Shown: positions 60,731 through 64,000 of the stretch, one piece after another
Position numbering within the stretch: position 1 is the stretch's first letter
How the letters are laid out: each line of letters begins with the position of its first letter
Origin: Papilionanthe hookeriana x Papilionanthe teres
Taxonomy: Eukaryota > Streptophyta > Magnoliopsida > Asparagales > Orchidaceae
Assembly (NCBI GenBank): GCA_022702705.1
Contig: CM040427.1
Location: 69,290,783-69,354,782, forward strand
Reading direction: 5' to 3'
Length of the DNA stretch: 64,000 nucleotides
Made by a program: the position numbers and the translations under genes
The notes under the pieces: model-generated
Told to the model about the DNA's origin: nothing
Databases searched by the model: none
What the model saw: only the letters and a program-made list of their open reading frames with translations

Positions 60731-62270
60731 TAGAAGTGTCTTTTGATTGAATTCCTCAAATAGAGCAAAACCAAGAAGTAGCTCATTTAAAACGGTCCGC
60801 ATGTATGGTTATACACATAGTCATACTTAATAGAGCCTCTACATTAGGACTTGAATAAATAACTGCATCATTCTGCATGTCCCGAGGAGAAGCCCCATAT
60901 TTCTCCAACTCGACCGGCCTAGCATAGCTTTTTACTCAGGTGGTTGTCTAGCATGTTTAGGGTGTTAGAGACTTTCCTGATCCAGATGGGTAGTAAGTCC
61001 TTTGTGGAAGCGTCTCCAGCTTTGTAGCTGTACCTCACTTCCCTTTCTCTCCAGGGGCATCCCCTCCATGTCTATAGGTGTAAGTCCCACCTTTACTTCA
61101 TCCTACCTACATAGGGTCATAGGATTGAAGTTTCCTTCTCTTAACCTTAGGGCTACTGAGATCCACTTGGACGTCGTAATTCACGGATTGCTGATAAGGG
61201 ATCTCCGGTTGTGTTCGATCGATATCTTCACGACCAGGTAGATTTAGGTTCCCAATAGCCTCGGATGACGGATCTGTGGTATCCTAACCGGACTATCTCC
61301 GCTCGATTAGGATCACTCTACCCTTCCTTTGCTACCCCTTTGAGCCCTGTCGCTCCTTTGATGCTTCATCAATTTCTTCTGGTGGTCCCCGATTGTGGAT
61401 ATGCCACTGCTCATTTAGGATACGGTGATTCACCCTCTACCCTTATGGCCCGGTCTGGCCTTGGAAGCATACTGCGGGCCCTACTGGAAGGCTTGATTAT
61501 TTCATAGGCCTCTACTAATAATGTGTCGCTACTCACTTGGGATGTGAGAGACTCATTCTCTGCCCTATGGCTTAGCCAGAGCTTTGAAAGTGTCGAGATT
61601 TTTATGTGGAATAATCATCCTTTCTGACACTCGCTACTAGTCGTCACCTAAATGTTAGCAAAACTCCTTCAATCGAGAGTATTTTTTGGTGCACCCCAAA
61701 AAGCAATGAACCAAGAGGATACGTTTCCTTGGGAGTTGATCTTGACCCCATAACAAATATATACACTTGACTCTTGGTTGTGGGTTGTTTTCGCACGGTC
61801 TACTTCGCGGATATGTTTCAAGGGACCTTCAATCCAATCTCATTTTGTACGTACACTTTTGGGCTATGCGGAGTTTACTTTACAGAAATTCTTCACGTTC
61901 TTTCTCACGTATGTCGTCATTATTGTATGTTCTTACCTTCTGATTTCTCCCTTCTCCGGATCATATGATCCCGATGAGAGATTTACTCGGAAAAGGGAAG
62001 TATACGACGATATACAAACTGATGATTCCTTGAAAAATAACAAAAAAAAAAAAAAGAGAACAAAACAGAGGCTAACAACTATATCTGTCTGCAGAAGTCC
62101 TAGATGTAGGAGCTATCGTTATCATTGTAGAGCGATCAAAGCTGTATTTTGTGATGGTCAACCTTAGTTGGTGGTCGATGATGACTTTTCGCGGTTGACA
62201 CTAGTATCCAGAACTTATTTTTTGCCATGTGATGAAGCAAACCTTCTAAAAGAGTAGCGGGACCACCAAT
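60731..62270 (+). other. Less AT-rich stretch of unknown origin
   Basis: From about 60880 to 62000 the base composition is clearly less AT-rich than the neighbours and the sequence is free of recognisable repeats. Plus ORFs at 61002-61241, 61265-61507 and 61774-62167 follow one another. The last encodes a hydrophobic stretch, TLLGYAEFTLQKFF...YLLIS, before a charged tail. I recognise none of them. An organelle-derived insertion or the non-coding part of a retrotransposon are both possible. Confidence 0.35.
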
Positions 62271-64000
62271 GTATCTAGCCATTCTCTCTAGGATATGGTA
62301 ATGATAAATTGATAACTAAAACCTGCATATGTGAACCAGGTAATGATGTATATCTTGAACGATCTCTACTCCAATATAAATAAAACCTGTATTGGTGTAT
62401 TTCGGTAAGGTCTGTAAGTGAAAAATGAATGAATAGTAATTGCAAACTCTTCCCGATATTCTCCCTTTGCTCTCTATTCTTCTTTGCATGTTTCATTTCA
62501 TATTTCTCATGGTATCAGAGCAGTGATCCAACCCTATCCCACATGCTCTCGTCGCTGCTGTTCTTCCTGTTTGATAGGACAATGGCAACCCAAAAATGTC
62601 AAAGGCACAAGGTAACTCTTTTCTAGAAACAGCACATACTCCAAGCATCCCTCCCAACCTCAAATTCCTTATGAGCACTATCAAGAATATTACTCACCCA
62701 CAATTGTCTGCTGAGTACTACCCACTTTGGAAAGCTAAGTTCTCAAAATATTCTCAGCAAATGGGTTTATGGGATACATCAAAGGAAATAATCCATGCCC
62801 TCCCAAGTTTATTACCTTAGAAACCGACAACCCAACTCCCAATCCCCTTCACACTGAGTGGATTTTGGTGGATCAGAAGCTCACGACATCATTGTACTCC
62901 ATTATCTCATCACCTATGCTCCTAGACATCCTACATATATCAACCACAGCAGAAGTGTGGACTACAATTGCAAAGCGAAATTGAACTCAATGGATCCAAT
63001 TCAAAAATGAATTACACAACTTATCAATAAATAATCAATCCATGATACAATACCTCACAACAATCAAGACATTGGTTGATAACATCTCGACTGTTGGGGC
63101 ACAACTTGATCAAGAAGATATAATCATTTATATACTTAATGGGTTGCCAACAAACTATTAGTCATTCAAAACATTAATTCGTACCCAATTACAACCAATG
63201 GATCTTGTGTAGCGAAGAGATATATCAAGTCAATGATATACTCGAGGTTGTCCCAATTGTCACTTGCAGCTACTCGAGGTCACCAATCCAACAGCCTCCA
63301 CGGCCTTGGTAGAAGTAGCACTCTGTTAAACCCACGACCGTAAGGTAGTCGTCCACAACCAAATCCTCTATCATATGCAAAATATGTACTCTGATGCAAT
63401 GTGTTGGCATTGCCAAAATTTAGAGTGTACTCTTCCGAACCGTGCTCTTCAGACAGCCACTTCCACCTGGGTTCTGGACTCCGGTGCCACTGCTCACCTC
63501 ACCTCTGATCTTAACCAACTGCATGCTGCCACTCCTGCTACTGGAGCACATGTGATCGTGGGAAATGGACAATCAGTTCCTGTTCAGAATATCGACAACA
63601 ATATACTACCGACACCAGACTGTAAAGTTTTTCTTCCTCAAATTTGGCATTCACCATTCCTACCTCACAATCTTCTCTTAGTACCCAAACTAGCTTCTGA
63701 TAATAACCTTTTCATCACATTTTATTCCACTGATTTCTATATTATTGATTCACAGATAAATCGCGTGATTCTTTGAGGCTGCAACTCTAATGGGTTGTAT
63801 CCCATCCACACCATGGCACTTCACAACCTTCTACAATGTGTGAAAGTTGTAATTGCAACAAAATTCACAAATTATCTTTTTCTTCTGTTTTGTAAAATAT
63901 GTGATTACTATTTTGACTTATATATTCTGAAGTATGGGGTCCTCCCCAATCCTATCTAATCAAAGCTATCGTTATTACGTTGTATTTATTATTGCTTATT
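62271..64000 (+). mobile_element. Copia retrotransposon, 5' part, broken, runs to the window edge
   Basis: The primer site TGGTATCAGAGC (62510-62521) follows an LTR ending TTCTCA at 62509; the LTR start is not defined. Gag begins near 62581-62596, in pieces: MSKAQGNSF...AEYYPLWKAKFS, then in another frame ILVDQKLTTSLYSIISSP...AEVWTTIAK, then ELHNLSINNQSMIQYLTTIKTL and IYILNGLPTNY. This is a UBN2-type Gag. Protease (63375-63776) has WVLDSGATAHLTSD and VIVGNGQSVPV. Frameshifts and stops show it is dead. No integrase or RT is seen before the window edge. Confidence 0.8.

Noticed and set aside
1..64000. CRISPR array, bacterial operon, rRNA or tRNA genes
   Set aside because: Regularly spaced repeats are minisatellites or transposon parts. 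No tRNA cloverleaf or rRNA core was recognised by eye. The gene structure is that of a plant nucleus.

Overview
This is nuclear DNA of a flowering plant. It is AT-rich. Its two genes are split by many GT-AG introns and encode typical plant housekeeping proteins. Most of the remaining sequence is decaying Copia and Gypsy retrotransposons, small non-autonomous DNA elements (MITEs), minisatellites and simple repeats. I could not fix the species or decide between monocot and dicot.

Both genes lie on the minus strand. Positions 11116-18422 hold a seven-exon gene for a mitochondrial carrier of the plant coenzyme A transporter type. All splice sites join in phase and give 342 residues. Positions 25291-33183 hold a 17-exon cytosolic methionyl-tRNA synthetase with the plant C-terminal EMAPII-like tRNA-binding domain. 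Its expected length is 802 residues, but one extra A in an A-run of exon 7 breaks the frame just before the KMSKS loop. Two of its introns use GC donors. The genes are unrelated in function and merely adjacent, tail to head.

Layout: 1-5.5 kb is non-coding LTR-like sequence with a pentanucleotide array and a GC-rich core. 5.5-11 kb is AT-rich spacer with MITEs, a fold-back element and a possible Gypsy 3' end. 11-18.4 kb is the carrier gene. 18.9-19.8 kb is a rearranged Copia solo LTR. 20-25 kb is spacer with MITEs, two of them nested. 25.3-33.2 kb is the synthetase. 33.5-39.6 kb holds MITEs, unassigned repeats and a Copia gag relic. 40.7-45.7 kb is an old, nearly whole Copia. 47.6-58.1 kb is a minisatellite-bearing region that contains a young Copia (48761-54234) with 5-bp target duplications. 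58.8-60.7 kb is a Gypsy pol relic split by a MITE. 60.9-62.2 kb is a less AT-rich stretch of unknown origin. 62.3-64 kb is the 5' part of another Copia.

The clearest new-looking structure is a family of hAT-like MITEs. Five copies have recognisable ends and near-perfect 8-bp target duplications, and their ends are packed with TTCGTGTTCG-type repeats. A second fold-back MITE family, a 19-bp minisatellite in four blocks, and a triplicated polypurine tract/LTR junction also deserve a second look. All coordinates and splice sites were read by eye. No database search was possible.
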